Shown here: piece by piece, positions 54,388 to 63,693 of the stretch
Numbering within the stretch: the stretch's first letter is position 1
Layout of the letters: each line of letters begins with the position of its first letter
Source of the DNA: Posidoniimonas polymericola
GTDB lineage: Bacteria; Planctomycetota; Planctomycetia; Pirellulales; Lacipirellulaceae
Length of the DNA: 64,000 nt
Direction: 5' to 3'
NCBI RefSeq assembly: GCF_007859935.1
Contig: NZ_SJPO01000006.1
Coordinates: 62,001-126,000, forward strand
Notes under the pieces: model-generated
Databases searched by the model: none
The model's input: the letters and a program-made list of their open reading frames with translations, nothing else
Told to the model about the DNA's origin: nothing
Program-made: the position numbers and the translations under genes

Positions 54388-55191
54388 CTAGTGGCTCGGG
54401 GGGGCGTCGAGGATGCTGCCGGCGGCCCGCTCAGCGGCGCCCGGCTCGACCGGCGACTCGGCCCGCTCCTCTTGGTTGAGCATCCGTAGGTAGAGCGTCT
54501 CGAGCGTGGCGCCCTCTTGGGGGTGCATCGCCTTGAGGTCGTCGACGGTGCCCTGGAAGATCATCTCGCCCTGGTCCATGACGCCGATCCGGTCGGACAC
54601 CTCCTCGGCGGCGGTCAGCGTGTGGGTCGACATCAGCACGCAGAGGCCGTTCGCGGTTTCGGATCGGAAGAGGTCCTTCACCAGGCGAATGCTCTGCGGG
54701 TCGAGGCCCACCATCGGCTCGTCCACGACCAGCACGCTCGGCCGGTGCAGCAGGGCCGACGCGAACACGGTGCGCTGCTTCATGCCGTGCGAGTAGCTTT
54801 CGGTGAGGTCGTCGACAAAGCCGCCCAGGCCAAAGCGATCGATCTCCCGCTCCAGCCCATCGTTCACGGCGTCCGGACTCAGGCCGTGCATCTCCGCGAC
54901 AAAACGCAGGAACTCCCGCCCCGAGAGCTTGTCGTACAGGTACGGCTGGTCGGGCACGTAGCCGATCAGTTGGACGGCGTCGCGTGTCTGGGTCACGACG
55001 TCGTAGCCGCCGACCATGACCGACCCGGAGGCCGGACGCAGCAGGCCGACCAGCATCTTGATGGTGGTGGTCTTGCCGGCGCCGTTGTGCCCCAGCATCG
55101 AGAAGAGCTCGCCCGCTTGGATCGAGAGGGAGAGGTCCTTGACCGCCACCTTAGCGCCGTAGTTCCGCGAGACGTCCTGGAATTCAATCAT
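54388..55191 (-). CDS. ABC transporter ATP-binding protein
   Basis: A 267-residue ATPase. Walker A is GHNGAGKTT, the signature segment is ESYSHGMKQRTVFASALL, Walker B is SVLVVDEPMVGLD and the switch His lies in MSTHTLTAAEE. The start at 55191 (MIEFQDVS) is where the family begins; the frame extends 16 residues upstream. It lies between a gene for a membrane-anchored protein (58 bases upstream) and the permease gene (three bases downstream), and the three probably form one transcript. Confidence 0.9.
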   Translation of the reverse strand: MIEFQDVSRNYGAKVAVKDLSLSIQAGELFSMLGHNGAGKTTTIKMLVGLLRPASGSVMVGGYDVVTQTRDAVQLIGYVPDQPYLYDKLSGREFLRFVAEMHGLSPDAVNDGLEREIDRFGLGGFVDDLTESYSHGMKQRTVFASALLHRPSVLVVDEPMVGLDPQSIRLVKDLFRSETANGLCVLMSTHTLTAAEEVSDRIGVMDQGEMIFQGTVDDLKAMHPQEGATLETLYLRMLNQEERAESPVEPGAAERAAGSILDAPPSH

Positions 55192-55249
55192 GCAGTCAGG
55201 CGTCCGGCCGGTTGCTAGCGACGCGACGCCTAGGGCCATTCGCGTGAAG

Positions 55250-56173
55250 CTAGTCGCCTAGGTCGTGCTCCGGTGAGGACTCGGGCTGGGTGACGGCCGC
55301 GTAACGGTCGAGCTCGAGATGGGCGTCCGCCATCTGGGCGGACTCCTCGTCAGAGAGCCTCGCGAAACGCAGCCTGGTGTTGAGGAAGTAGACGTCCTGC
55401 CGCAGCACACGCCCGTCTTCCGCCACCCAGACTACCGAACGCAACCGGTTCTTAGAAGAGACGCCCGCCGCCGACACCGTGCGGTACTCGACCCGTCGCA
55501 CCGTGGTTACCTTGTCGTTGAAGTACATCTCCTGCTCCTCAACCACGCGGGCCTCGACCAACTCGACCGGGTCGGTTGGCGAACCAAACGGCGAGTAGAC
55601 TTCCGATCGCCACGAACGGCCGACATAAGCCTGGATCATGTGCGGCTCCGGCGCGAGCTCGCCCAGCAGGTCTCCGCTCTGCCACGGGTACTCGAGCAGC
55701 CGGCTGATCTCGCCCGACCGGATCCGCAACTTCAGCTTGCCCTCGGCGACGTGCCCGTCAACCCGCACGACCGCGGGCATGTCGTTGAGCTTAACCCGTG
55801 AGGTAATCCTCGCGAGGTTGCCGAACGAATCGAGCGTCGACTTGTTGCGCATGTCGAGCCGGACCGCCCCCATGCCGTTGACCAGCGTCCGCATCCACTG
55901 CGGGGCGACCGCCTCGAGCGAGACGTTGTCGAGCATGACCCGGCTGTGGACTTCTTTTACCCGGTCGACCCCATCGACGGTCTGCGTGATCGCCAGGCCG
56001 CACGAATTGCCGGAGAGCTCGATGTCCCACGCCACCGGCAGCGCGGCGGCAGTGAGGCTTTTAGCGGGGGCGTCGCCGTGCAGGTAGGCCGGCATGATCT
56101 TGGACATCGTCAGCCAGGACATGGACGCCGTCCACAGCAGGAACACGGTCAGTCCAAAGACTTTGTTGCCCAT
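55250..56173 (-). CDS. Unrecognised membrane-anchored protein of the ABC operon
   Basis: A 307-residue protein with one N-terminal helix (about residues 5-22, FGLTVFLLWTASMSWL) and a periplasmic domain. I do not know the family. The domain is mostly beta (DIELSGNSCGLAITQTVDG, KVTTVRRVEYRTVSA), like lipid- or lipoprotein-binding domains. It is the first gene of the operon with the ABC ATPase and permease. A role as the periplasmic part of the exporter is an inference from position. No signal for a lipoprotein is seen. Confidence 0.7.
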   Translation of the reverse strand: MGNKVFGLTVFLLWTASMSWLTMSKIMPAYLHGDAPAKSLTAAALPVAWDIELSGNSCGLAITQTVDGVDRVKEVHSRVMLDNVSLEAVAPQWMRTLVNGMGAVRLDMRNKSTLDSFGNLARITSRVKLNDMPAVVRVDGHVAEGKLKLRIRSGEISRLLEYPWQSGDLLGELAPEPHMIQAYVGRSWRSEVYSPFGSPTDPVELVEARVVEEQEMYFNDKVTTVRRVEYRTVSAAGVSSKNRLRSVVWVAEDGRVLRQDVYFLNTRLRFARLSDEESAQMADAHLELDRYAAVTQPESSPEHDLGD

Positions 56174-56373
56174 CCAAAAATTCCCCGCTGCTACGAAGCC
56201 CGGCCGCTAAAGATGCCGGCCGCTACGGATTTCCGTCGCCGCAACCCAACCAGGGCCGTAGCGTGTGGGGACCCTCCCAGGTCTCCTGTAGCTTAGCGGA
56301 ATTTGCGGACACAAGCGAGGATTCTCGCTGTTCGCAGTCGAAAACCACTTGGGCGGCGCCACGATTGGTGCGG

Positions 56374-57018
56374 CTACTGGGCCGCCCGGGCGTCTGCACG
56401 GCTGAGCTCGATCATCGCCTTGTAGAGGTCGGACGGCGTGTAGATCCGGGGGCCAGCCGGCTTGTCGGTCGCCTTGCCTTGTGGGGTCATCGCCATCAGC
56501 TTGGCGCCGCCCGGGGTGGTGGTCATGTAGGCGATCATCTCCTCGCCCCCCGGCGAATTTGAGAGCTTCCGCAGGTCGCGGGCCCCCTTGGGGCGGCTGC
56601 CCAGGTCCTCGACCCCGGCGTATCCCTTGGGGACGTCCGCAACTTTACGCAGGAATTGCCGACCCTTGGCGTCGGTGTTGAGGCGCTGGATCTCGCTCGA
56701 ATCTGCGGGAATTCGCGATTTTAACGCCGCGAACCGATCGACGGGGACGTCGGTCTTCTCCAGCAGGCTGATGACAGCGGCGAGGTCCTGCTGGCGAATC
56801 AGGTCGGTCGGGCGAAAATCCGGAAGGGAGCCGAAATGTTGGATTACCGCAGTTCGGATCTCGACCTCGGGCCCCGCCGCGCCAGAATCCGAAACGAACG
56901 TCAGAACCATTAGGGCTGCGAGTGCGTACGGCATCAAGCCAGTTGGCGTGTTGGCGACACCACGCCAATCAGCAACCCATTTACGGCTAGCCGAATTTCC
57001 GCAAGTTGTTGCATTCAT
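56374..57018 (-). CDS. Unrecognised small exported protein
   Basis: A 214-residue protein. A hydrophobic segment at about 29-48 (MPYALAALMVLTFVSDSGAA) is a likely signal peptide preceded by a long basic N-region. The mature part is helical, without Cys pairs or known motifs (FRPTDLIRQQDLAAVISLLE, PGGAKLMAMTPQG). The start at 57018 has a GAGAGG site 10-12 bases upstream; a start at 56934 would shorten the N-region. No neighbour suggests a function. It is divergent from the zinc-ribbon gene. Confidence 0.6.
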   Translation of the reverse strand: MNATTCGNSASRKWVADWRGVANTPTGLMPYALAALMVLTFVSDSGAAGPEVEIRTAVIQHFGSLPDFRPTDLIRQQDLAAVISLLEKTDVPVDRFAALKSRIPADSSEIQRLNTDAKGRQFLRKVADVPKGYAGVEDLGSRPKGARDLRKLSNSPGGEEMIAYMTTTPGGAKLMAMTPQGKATDKPAGPRIYTPSDLYKAMIELSRADARAAQ

Positions 57019-57155
57019 AGCACTTAAGCCTCTCTGAGTCCGAAAGACAGCCGATTTTGAGCTCGAAAAAGATTGCTTAAAAGCGTCCCTTCAATTACTC
57101 TACGATTCACTCATCTGCGAATGCGGTAGGGACCGGCACACAAGGAGGCCATCCG

Positions 57156-57395
57156 ATGCCACGCACAACTTACTTCGTCCAAGAATGCCCCACATGCGGC
57201 AGGAATCTGCAGGTCAGGGTGGAATACCTGGGCCGGCGGGTGGTCTGTCAGCATTGCAGCTCGCGATTCGAGGCCTGTGAGCCTTCCTCGCGCGGCAGCA
57301 AGTGCGACGCCTCGGCATCGGACATCATGAAGCGGGCCGAAGTTCTGCTTCAATCGGCGGCGGCCAGCGGTATCGGCCTGCCCAAGGATCAGTAG
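57156..57395 (+). CDS. Small zinc-ribbon protein
   Basis: A 79-residue protein. C11-x2-C14 (CPTCGRNLQV) and C31-x2-C34 (CQHCSSRF) form a zinc ribbon, with EYLGRRVV between, a pattern repeated in many small planctomycete proteins. The rest is polar and helical. A very strong AAGGAGG ribosome-binding site lies seven to eight bases before the ATG, so it is surely translated. Zinc-ribbon proteins of this size may bind nucleic acid or protein; nothing more can be said from the neighbours. Confidence 0.85.
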   Translation: MPRTTYFVQECPTCGRNLQVRVEYLGRRVVCQHCSSRFEACEPSSRGSKCDASASDIMKRAEVLLQSAAASGIGLPKDQ

Positions 57396-57554
57396 CCCGG
57401 ATCAGGAACTGCCGGGCAGCCACGGCCGCTTAACTCTCGCTGCCCCACTCTCAACGTACCCCCCGCGGCGCACGCCAACGGTGTCAGTCCGTCCGTGTTT
57501 ACAGCGGCACGAGCGGTCGCTGCGACTACAGACCCGAAGTCTACGAATTGAGGC

Positions 57555-58832
57555 CTACGACTGGAGGAGCGTCTCAAGATCCCGGAAGTACTCGGGGTAG
57601 GTCTTCGACGTGCAGCCGGGATCGAGGATCACGACGCCCGGCTGCTTCAGGCCAACCAGGGCCAGGCTCATCGCCATGCGGTGGTCGTCGTAGGTCTGGA
57701 CCTGGGCAGACCGGAGCGGGCCCGGCGTGATGGTCATGCCATCCTCGTGCTCGTCGACCGCGGCGCCCAGTCGCCGCAACTCGGTCGCCAAGTCAGCGAT
57801 GCGGTCGGTCTCCTTATGGCGATTGTGCCCGATGCCGGTAATGGTCGTCGGCCCCTCGGCAAACAACGCCACCGCGGCGATCGTTTGGGCGGTGTCGCTG
57901 ATCGCGTTCATATTTAGTTCGGCGCCGCGCAGCTTGCCGCCGGTCACTGTGATGGAGTTGGCGTCTCGCTGCACGTGGCAGCCCATCGACTCCAGGCAGT
58001 CGACCACGCCTACATCGCCCTGCAGGGCGTCGACGCTCAGCCCTTCGACCTTGACCGTGCCGCCGACAATCGCGGCCGCCGCCCAGAAGTAGCTCGCGGC
58101 CGACGCGTCGGGCTCGATCTCGTAGTCGCACCCGCGGTAGCCGCTGGCTGGGATAGTGAAACTGGCCAGTTGGTTGTCGGCCGAAGGCGACGCGCCAAAC
58201 GAACGCATCACCTCCAGCGTCATCGCCACGTACGGCTTCGAAACGAGCTCTCCGACGACCCCAAGGCTGACCTCCCCCTCGGCGCCGGCGGCGGCCATCA
58301 TCAGTCCACTGAGGAACTGACTGGAGATATCACCGCGGACGGTCGCCTCGCCGCCGGGCAGCCCGTTGGCGTGCACCGACACCGGCGGACAGCCGCTGTC
58401 GCCCTCGCACCGCACCGTGGCGCCGAGCGTGTTGAGCGCGTCTGCCAGGTCGCCGATCGGCCGCTCACGCATCCGCGGTACGCCGTCCAGGCGGAACGCG
58501 CCGTGGCCGAGCGTCACCATGGCGGTCAAGAAGCGAATCGTGGTGCCGCTGTTGCCGATGAACAGGTCGGCCTCCAGCGCCGGGATCTGCCCGCCGCAGC
58601 CGGAGACTACCAGCGAGGTCGGCCCGTCGGCCGTGACGCCGATGCCGAGCTTACCCAGGCCTTCGATCATCACGCGTGTGTCGTCGCTGTGCAGCACGCC
58701 GGACAGACGCGATTGCCCCTCGGCCAACGCGGCGCAGACCAGCGCGCGGTTGGTGATGCTCTTCGACCCGGGCGGACGGATGGTGGCGTTGAGGGGCGCA
58801 GTAGCAGGCTGAACAGCGTACGAAGCGGTCAT
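57555..58832 (-). CDS. aroA: 3-phosphoshikimate 1-carboxyvinyltransferase (EPSP synthase)
   Basis: A 425-residue enzyme of the usual length. The substrate-binding motifs PGSKSITNRALV, LFIGNSGTTIRFL, DGVPRMRERPIGDL, DISSQFLSGLMMAA and YDDHRMAMSLAL are all present. It joins shikimate 3-phosphate and phosphoenolpyruvate in the route to chorismate, which is also the substrate of the mqnA product encoded about 5 kb away. It has a separate position between a small zinc-ribbon gene and a PQQ gene, with 62 bases to the latter. Confidence 0.96.
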   Translation of the reverse strand: MTASYAVQPATAPLNATIRPPGSKSITNRALVCAALAEGQSRLSGVLHSDDTRVMIEGLGKLGIGVTADGPTSLVVSGCGGQIPALEADLFIGNSGTTIRFLTAMVTLGHGAFRLDGVPRMRERPIGDLADALNTLGATVRCEGDSGCPPVSVHANGLPGGEATVRGDISSQFLSGLMMAAAGAEGEVSLGVVGELVSKPYVAMTLEVMRSFGASPSADNQLASFTIPASGYRGCDYEIEPDASAASYFWAAAAIVGGTVKVEGLSVDALQGDVGVVDCLESMGCHVQRDANSITVTGGKLRGAELNMNAISDTAQTIAAVALFAEGPTTITGIGHNRHKETDRIADLATELRRLGAAVDEHEDGMTITPGPLRSAQVQTYDDHRMAMSLALVGLKQPGVVILDPGCTSKTYPEYFRDLETLLQS

Positions 58833-58894
58833 AGGTCGAAGCAGGGTTTACGCGTCGCTGGCAGGAAATGGTCGTTCTCGGCTTGGCTGCCGCG

Positions 58895-60139
58895 TCACTC
58901 GATCCGGGTCGGCGCCGCGGGGAGCGACGCCTGTTGGAGCGGGGCGATCTTCCACAGCTTTGAATTGCTGCGGACGAACATCCCACCGTCGGCGACCGCG
59001 GGGGTCGCGGAGATGTCGGCCCCCAACTTCGGCTTGGAGAGCACCTCGCCGTCGGCGGCTGAGACGACAAACGCGTCGCCCTTGCTGTTGATGCAGATCA
59101 GCCTGCCGGCGGAGCAGACCGGCGTCGCCCAGAACGAGCCGGCGAGGCGGGTCTTCCACTTCCGCTGGCCCGATTCGGCGTCGGCGCAGGTCATGACGCC
59201 GGCGCCGTTAATAATGTAAAGACTACCATCCGCGACCACCGGGCTGGGCGAACCGGGCCCGAGCGCGGTCTCCTTCCAGACTACGTCGAGTTCGGGCTTG
59301 GTGGGGTCCACCATCAGCAGTCCATCGGCCGGCACGTACAGCCGTCCATCAGCCACGGTCGCGCTGGAGATGGTGGCGCAGTTAATCGTCTCGTCCCACA
59401 GCTGCTCGCCGGACTTGATGTCGACCATCGTGAGCCGCCGCCCCGACTGCAGCAGCACGCAGGGCTTGCCGGCCGGGCCGTGCATGGCGACCGGGCTGGC
59501 CCAGTTGGCCTGGGAGGGCCGTTCTTGTTGCCAGAGCTGCTCACCGGTTTTGGCGTCGTAGCCGGCGGCGAACGAGTTCTGCTGGCACTCGCACTGCACC
59601 ACAACCACTCCGCCGAGCACCGCCGTCGAGCTAGCCATGCCGATGTCGTTGCCGACGCCCGGGTGGTCCTCGGTTAGCGAGCGGATCCATTGGACATTGC
59701 CGTCCAGGTCGACGCAGACCAGGTCGTTAGAGGAGTAAAGCGCGAAGATGCGTTGGCCGTCGGTTGAGGGCGTGTTCGCAGCGACCGCCGAGGTGTCGTG
59801 GCAGTTGGTGCGGCCGGTCGCCCAGAACTGGCGGCGCCAGAGCGGGGCGCCGGTACGGGAGTCGTAGGCGAGCACGTAAAGACGCGTCTCGTCGAGCCCG
59901 CCCGAGGCGGTCACGACAACCCGCCCGCCGACAACAATCGGGCACGACACGCCCTTGCCGGGCAGGTCGGCCTGCCACGAGATGTTCTCGCCGGTCTCGA
60001 CCGACCAGTCCGAGGGGAGCTCAACCTGGCCGGCCGACGCGCCGCCCTGGCCACGGAAGCGCTTCCAGTCGTCGGCCTGGGCGGTTGCCGCCAGCAGCAT
60101 CACAGCGGCGACGATTGCTAGACGTGCGATGGCGATCAT
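58895..60139 (-). CDS. Exported PQQ-like beta-propeller protein
   Basis: A 414-residue exported protein. The start at 60139 gives a signal peptide (core ARLAIVAAVMLLAATAQA) followed by DDWKRFRGQGG, the typical beginning of planctomycete PQQ-repeat proteins. Propeller blades are recognisable by SRTGAPLWRR, DLDGNVQW, AKTGEQLWQQ, IKSGEQLWDE and AESGQRKWKT. No quinoprotein dehydrogenase residues are visible, so it is likely a binding or scaffold protein. It overlaps the previous gene by four bases (ATGA); the frame extends upstream to 60523 within that gene but is a shadow there. Confidence 0.85.
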   Translation of the reverse strand: MIAIARLAIVAAVMLLAATAQADDWKRFRGQGGASAGQVELPSDWSVETGENISWQADLPGKGVSCPIVVGGRVVVTASGGLDETRLYVLAYDSRTGAPLWRRQFWATGRTNCHDTSAVAANTPSTDGQRIFALYSSNDLVCVDLDGNVQWIRSLTEDHPGVGNDIGMASSTAVLGGVVVVQCECQQNSFAAGYDAKTGEQLWQQERPSQANWASPVAMHGPAGKPCVLLQSGRRLTMVDIKSGEQLWDETINCATISSATVADGRLYVPADGLLMVDPTKPELDVVWKETALGPGSPSPVVADGSLYIINGAGVMTCADAESGQRKWKTRLAGSFWATPVCSAGRLICINSKGDAFVVSAADGEVLSKPKLGADISATPAVADGGMFVRSNSKLWKIAPLQQASLPAAPTRIE

Positions 60140-61266
60140 TGCTCGCCTCCTTTGGTTGCAGGCAGCAAGGCCTTGCCGATCGGGTCGGTGATTCGCAGCT
60201 GGAGGTCCCAAGCCTGGGCCCAGCCCTCGGTCTGTTCGTTCTGGCAGACCTTCACCAGGATTGTGTTCTCGCCCTCGCGGAGCTCGACCGGGCAGCGGAA
60301 CTGGTCCAGCGGGTTGCCGGCGTGGTAGACCTGGTTGCTGGCGAGCTCGTCGCCGTTCACCCAGAGCTTGGTCGCGTTGGACGACGCGTAGCGGACCTGA
60401 GCGGGGACCGCCGCGGGCGAGTCGAACGTGGCGTACAGGTACGCGGTCGCTCCCTTCTCCGGTCCGAGCGGCTCGGTGAGGTCGACCTCGCCGAGGGCGC
60501 CCTCGGCCTCGGCGTCCTGCCACGCCACGACGCCGTTCTTGCCCGGGTAGGTCGCGTCGAGCTGGACCCGCTCCTCCGGCGGGTAAGCCTTATCAAATCC
60601 GACGCCGTCGACGTTGTCGAACGGGCCGATGATCTTCCAGTCGGCGATGAAGCCCATCGCTTCGACAATGTCGGGCTTGTCGCCTAGCTCGCCCAGCCGC
60701 TCAGCGCACTTCTGGAGTTGCTTTAAGTTGAGCGCCGACGCGAAGGCCTGCTCGTAGAGCTCTCGTTGCTCGCCGCCGCTCGCCGCTTCCGCCTTGTCCA
60801 TCAGCGCGGCCACGGCGTCGTAGCGGAGCTCGACGCTCTGGTCGTTAAGCAGTTTGGGCAACAGTTCTGCCTTGAGTTCCGGTCGGTTCTCGACCAGCCA
60901 CTCGTACGCCGCCCGGCGACCGCGGGGGGGCTGATCGGGATTGAACAGGAACTGCTGCAGCTCGGCCTCAGGGAAGCCGTCGCCGGACTCGAGGGCCCGC
61001 TCGGCCATCGCGTCGGCCGCGGTGCGGAGCCAATTCTGCGCGGTCGCGGAGGGGGCGTCCATCGCGGCGAGCACGTCGGTCATCCGCTGCGGGTCGCCGG
61101 CAGCCACACGCCGCCACGCCTGCTGCAGGTCGGGACTGGCAGACGACGCTCCGGAAGCGGCCGCCAGGCGTTCAATCGCGGGACTAAGGTCGGCGGCGTC
61201 TGAGCCGGCCGCAGCGCCCAGGACCGCGCCCAACAGGCCCGCGTGGAGGAAGTGTGTTAATCGCAT
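60136..61266 (-). CDS. Exported protein with helical N-terminal and beta-sandwich C-terminal domains
   Basis: A 376-residue exported protein (signal peptide core FLHAGLLGAVLGAAAG, cleavage near SDAADL). Residues 25-205 are helical, possibly HEAT-like (LQQAWRRVAAGDPQRM, VELRYDAVAALMDKAEAAS). Residues 210-370 are a beta-sandwich of the kind that ends many planctomycete enzymes (DWKIIGPFDN, VRYASSNATKLWVNGDELAS, LREGENTILVKVCQNE), similar to carbohydrate-binding jelly rolls. It is coupled by a four-base overlap to the PQQ gene downstream, so the two proteins probably work together in the periplasm. The function is unknown. Confidence 0.75.
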   Translation of the reverse strand: MRLTHFLHAGLLGAVLGAAAGSDAADLSPAIERLAAASGASSASPDLQQAWRRVAAGDPQRMTDVLAAMDAPSATAQNWLRTAADAMAERALESGDGFPEAELQQFLFNPDQPPRGRRAAYEWLVENRPELKAELLPKLLNDQSVELRYDAVAALMDKAEAASGGEQRELYEQAFASALNLKQLQKCAERLGELGDKPDIVEAMGFIADWKIIGPFDNVDGVGFDKAYPPEERVQLDATYPGKNGVVAWQDAEAEGALGEVDLTEPLGPEKGATAYLYATFDSPAAVPAQVRYASSNATKLWVNGDELASNQVYHAGNPLDQFRCPVELREGENTILVKVCQNEQTEGWAQAWDLQLRITDPIGKALLPATKGGEQ

Positions 61267-61434
61267 CGAATCGCTCCGTGAACCAACACCGCTCGGGGTG
61301 CGTTGTGAGGCTCGCCGCCAACCGCTGTGGCAGCGCCGTGCGTGGGTCGGTTATCATAGCGGAATCCGTGGGACGAGTCGTGAACCTCTTTTTTGGGCCC
61401 CGTTCGAGGGCGCCTTGGCCGGTCGGGGAGTTAC

Positions 61435-63687
61435 ATGCGGAAGGTTAAGCAGGGAGGCGGCTGGCCCGCGGTCTGGTACACGCTGCGCAAGGCCCGCGAG
61501 GCCGGCGGGCTGCTGCGGTTCTGGCGGGCCATGCGGAGCCGCAATGCCTGCAAGACCTGCGCCCTCGGCATGGGGGGCCAGAGCGGCGGCATGGTCAACG
61601 AGCTCGGCCACTTCCCCGAGGTTTGCAAGAAGTCGATGCAGGCAATGGCCGCCGACATGCAGGGCGCCATCAAGCCCGACTTCTGGAGGCGGTTTGGCCT
61701 CCGCGAGATGCGGGCCATGAGCCCCCGCGAGCTCGAGCACGCCGGCCGCCTGACCGAGCCGATGCTGCACGAGCCGGGTCAGCCGGGCTACCGGCCGATT
61801 GCGTGGGAAGATGCGCTCGGGCGGATCGCGGCGAAGCTCGCCGAGGTGACCCCGCAAGAGTCTTTCTGGTACTTCAGCGGCCGCAGCAGCAACGAGGCCG
61901 GCTTCTTGCTGCAGACCTTCGCGCGGCTGTACGGCACAAACAACGTCAACAACTGCAGCTACTACTGCCACCAAGCAAGCGGCGTTGGCCTGACCAGCGT
62001 CACCGGCAGCGGCACCGCGACGCTGACCCTCGAAGACCTCGACCAGTCGGACCTGGTGTTCGTGATCGGGGGCAACCCGGCCTCGAACCACCCGCGGCTG
62101 ATGCGGACGCTGATGGACCTGCGTCGCCGCGGCGACAAGGTGGTGGTGGTCAACCCGCTGGTCGAAACCGGCATGGTACGCTTCGCCGTGCCGAGCGACG
62201 TCCGCAGCCTGCTGTTCGGGTCGGAGATCGCCAGCCGCTACGTGCAGCCCCACATCGGCGGCGACCTCGCCATGCTGACCGGCATCGCCAAACAGATCGT
62301 CGAGCTCGGTGCCCACGACGAGGGCTTCCTCACCAGCTGCTGCAGCGGCTGGGAAGCGCTGCGCGGCAAGCTCGCCGCGACCAGCTGGGAAGAGATCCTC
62401 GCCAAGTCGGGCGTCACGCGGGACGAGATCGACCAGATGGCCGCCGACTACGCGGCCGCCAAGCGGGTGGTCTTCAGCTGGACCATGGGCATCACCCACC
62501 AGACGCACGGGGTCGAAAGCGTGCAGGCGATCGCCAACCTGGCGCTGCTGCGCGGCATGGTCGGCCGCCCCGGCGCCGGGCTGCTGCCGATCCGCGGGCA
62601 CTCGAATGTCCAGGGCATGGGCTCGATCGGCGTGACGCCGGTCCTCAAGCAGGCGATCTTCGACCGGCTCGAGTCGCACTTTGCAGTTAAGCTCCCCACC
62701 GAGCCGGGACGCGACACGATGGACTGCATCGTCGGCGCGGAACGGGGCGAACTCAAGGTCGGCTTCTGCCTGGGCGGCAACTTGTACGGCTCGAACCCCG
62801 ACTCGGCCTACGCCGCCCAGGCGATGTCCCAGCTAGAGCAGGTAGTGTACCTCAGCACGACCCTCAACACGGGCCACGCGCACGGCGTCGGCAAGGAGAC
62901 CCTCATCCTACCGGTGCTCGCCCGGGACGAGGAGCCCTACGCCACGACGCAGGAGTCGATGTTCAACTACGTCCGCCTGAGCGACGGCGGGCCGCGGCGG
63001 CTCGACGGCCCGCGGGGCGAGGTCGAGGTCATCGCCGACATCGCGGCCAGGGTGACGAAGCTGCTCAGCGACAAGTCCGCCCCCCAGACCGGCGGGCTGG
63101 CGGCGATCGACTGGGACTCGATGCGCGACACCGGCGCCATCCGCGCGGCGATCGCCAAGATCGTGCCCGGCTTCGACGCTATCGCCAAGATCGACGCGAC
63201 CAAGCAAGAGTTCCAAATCGACGGCCGCACGTTCCACACGCCGCGGTTCGCCACGCCCGACGGCCGCGCGAACCTTCAAACGCACGCGCTGCCCGAACTA
63301 CGGGGCGCCGGTGAAGGGGAGCTGCGGCTGATGACCATCCGCAGCGAGGGCCAGTTCAACACCGTGGTCTACGAGGAGCACGACCTGTACCGCGGCGTCG
63401 AGCGGCGCGACGTCATCCTCATGCACCCGGACGACATCGGCCGCTTCGGCGTCAGCGCCGGCGGCAAGGTCACCGTCGGCGGCCCCGCCGGGCGGATGCA
63501 GCACATCACCGTAGTCGCCCACCCAGAGATCCGGGCCGGCAACGCGGCCATGTACTTCCCCGAGGCCAATGCGCTGATCAGCCGCCAGCTCGACCCCCGC
63601 AGCAAGACGCCCGCCTTCAAGTGCGTGGTGGTGCGGGTCACGCCGCAGGAGCAGGTCCCGGGCGCCGATCTGATCGCGTCAGTTTAG
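61435..63687 (+). CDS. FdhF/YdeP-family molybdopterin oxidoreductase
   Basis: A 750-residue molybdopterin enzyme of the YdeP type. The N-terminus has C39-x2-C42 (NACKTCALGMGGQSGG) and C64, then GYRPIAWEDALGRIAAKL, WYFSGRSSNEAGFLLQ and YYCHQASGVGL. A C-terminal dinucleotide-binding domain begins near residue 620 (RSEGQFNTVVYEEHDLY). YdeP relatives are linked to acid resistance in Escherichia coli, but the physiological substrate is not settled; formate is often assumed. The start at 61435 has a GGGGAG site four bases before it; the frame is open upstream to 61393 without likeness. It stands alone here without a formate dehydrogenase accessory gene such as fdhD. Confidence 0.9.
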   Translation: MRKVKQGGGWPAVWYTLRKAREAGGLLRFWRAMRSRNACKTCALGMGGQSGGMVNELGHFPEVCKKSMQAMAADMQGAIKPDFWRRFGLREMRAMSPRELEHAGRLTEPMLHEPGQPGYRPIAWEDALGRIAAKLAEVTPQESFWYFSGRSSNEAGFLLQTFARLYGTNNVNNCSYYCHQASGVGLTSVTGSGTATLTLEDLDQSDLVFVIGGNPASNHPRLMRTLMDLRRRGDKVVVVNPLVETGMVRFAVPSDVRSLLFGSEIASRYVQPHIGGDLAMLTGIAKQIVELGAHDEGFLTSCCSGWEALRGKLAATSWEEILAKSGVTRDEIDQMAADYAAAKRVVFSWTMGITHQTHGVESVQAIANLALLRGMVGRPGAGLLPIRGHSNVQGMGSIGVTPVLKQAIFDRLESHFAVKLPTEPGRDTMDCIVGAERGELKVGFCLGGNLYGSNPDSAYAAQAMSQLEQVVYLSTTLNTGHAHGVGKETLILPVLARDEEPYATTQESMFNYVRLSDGGPRRLDGPRGEVEVIADIAARVTKLLSDKSAPQTGGLAAIDWDSMRDTGAIRAAIAKIVPGFDAIAKIDATKQEFQIDGRTFHTPRFATPDGRANLQTHALPELRGAGEGELRLMTIRSEGQFNTVVYEEHDLYRGVERRDVILMHPDDIGRFGVSAGGKVTVGGPAGRMQHITVVAHPEIRAGNAAMYFPEANALISRQLDPRSKTPAFKCVVVRVTPQEQVPGADLIASV

Positions 63688-63693
63688 CCCTCG

